Source: an uncultured Mucilaginibacter sp.
GTDB taxonomy: Bacteria > Bacteroidota > Bacteroidia > Sphingobacteriales > Sphingobacteriaceae
Assembly: GCA_903915155.1 (NCBI GenBank)
Contig: CAIWRU010000083.1
Span: 1 to 36,685 of the forward strand
Direction: 5' to 3'
Length of the DNA: 36,685 nt
Position numbers and translations under genes: made by a program. Every line of letters begins with the position of its first letter. Positions within the stretch are counted from its first letter, which is position 1. Below are positions 36,643-36,685 of this stretch, piece by piece. The notes under the pieces were generated by a model. The model ran no database searches, was not told where the DNA came from, and was given only the letters and a program-made list of their open reading frames with translations.

Positions 36643-36685
36643 ATTACTTATAATCAAATAGTATAATATAAATCATAATATAAAA

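Noticed and set aside
1-36685. Phage, integrative element, biosynthetic cluster or defence island
   Set aside because: No integrase, transposase, capsid, NRPS/PKS or recognised defence genes; content is mostly housekeeping and envelope genes.

Overview
The window looks like an ordinary, gene-dense chromosomal segment of a Bacteroidota bacterium. Gene content, Bacteroidetes-type -7 boxes (TAnnTTTG) and DUF families suggest Sphingobacteriaceae, Mucilaginibacter/Pedobacter-like; this is inference, with no search run. About 30 protein genes are supported: DinB-like, LpxH-like phosphoesterase, glycosyltransferase, purQ, coaX, lptC, PpiD/SurA-like PPIase, gmd, Wzi/RemB-like outer-membrane protein, a YoeB-type toxin-antitoxin pair, dxs, scpA, FtsX-type permease, glyA, a large GAF/multi-PAS hybrid histidine kinase, comF, rlmN, amidohydrolase, acyP, flippase, dut, TPR protein, DUF4292 lipoprotein, an EnvC-like M23 protein and TatA. 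No rRNA, tRNA, CRISPR, transposase or phage genes were recognised. The most interesting material is intergenic: (i) an 11-unit GTTTRGG (CCYAAAC on the other strand) array between rlmN and comF whose mean spacing of 10.5 bp matches the DNA helical repeat; (ii) a candidate structured RNA upstream of gmd; (iii) three dispersed element families present as two copies each, two of them with stems that change sequence while pairing is kept; (iv) several 7-9 nt microsatellite-like arrays at gene borders, one containing the acyP start codon; (v) a His-rich possible leader peptide before purQ. All positions were read by eye; no alignment, folding or database search was run.
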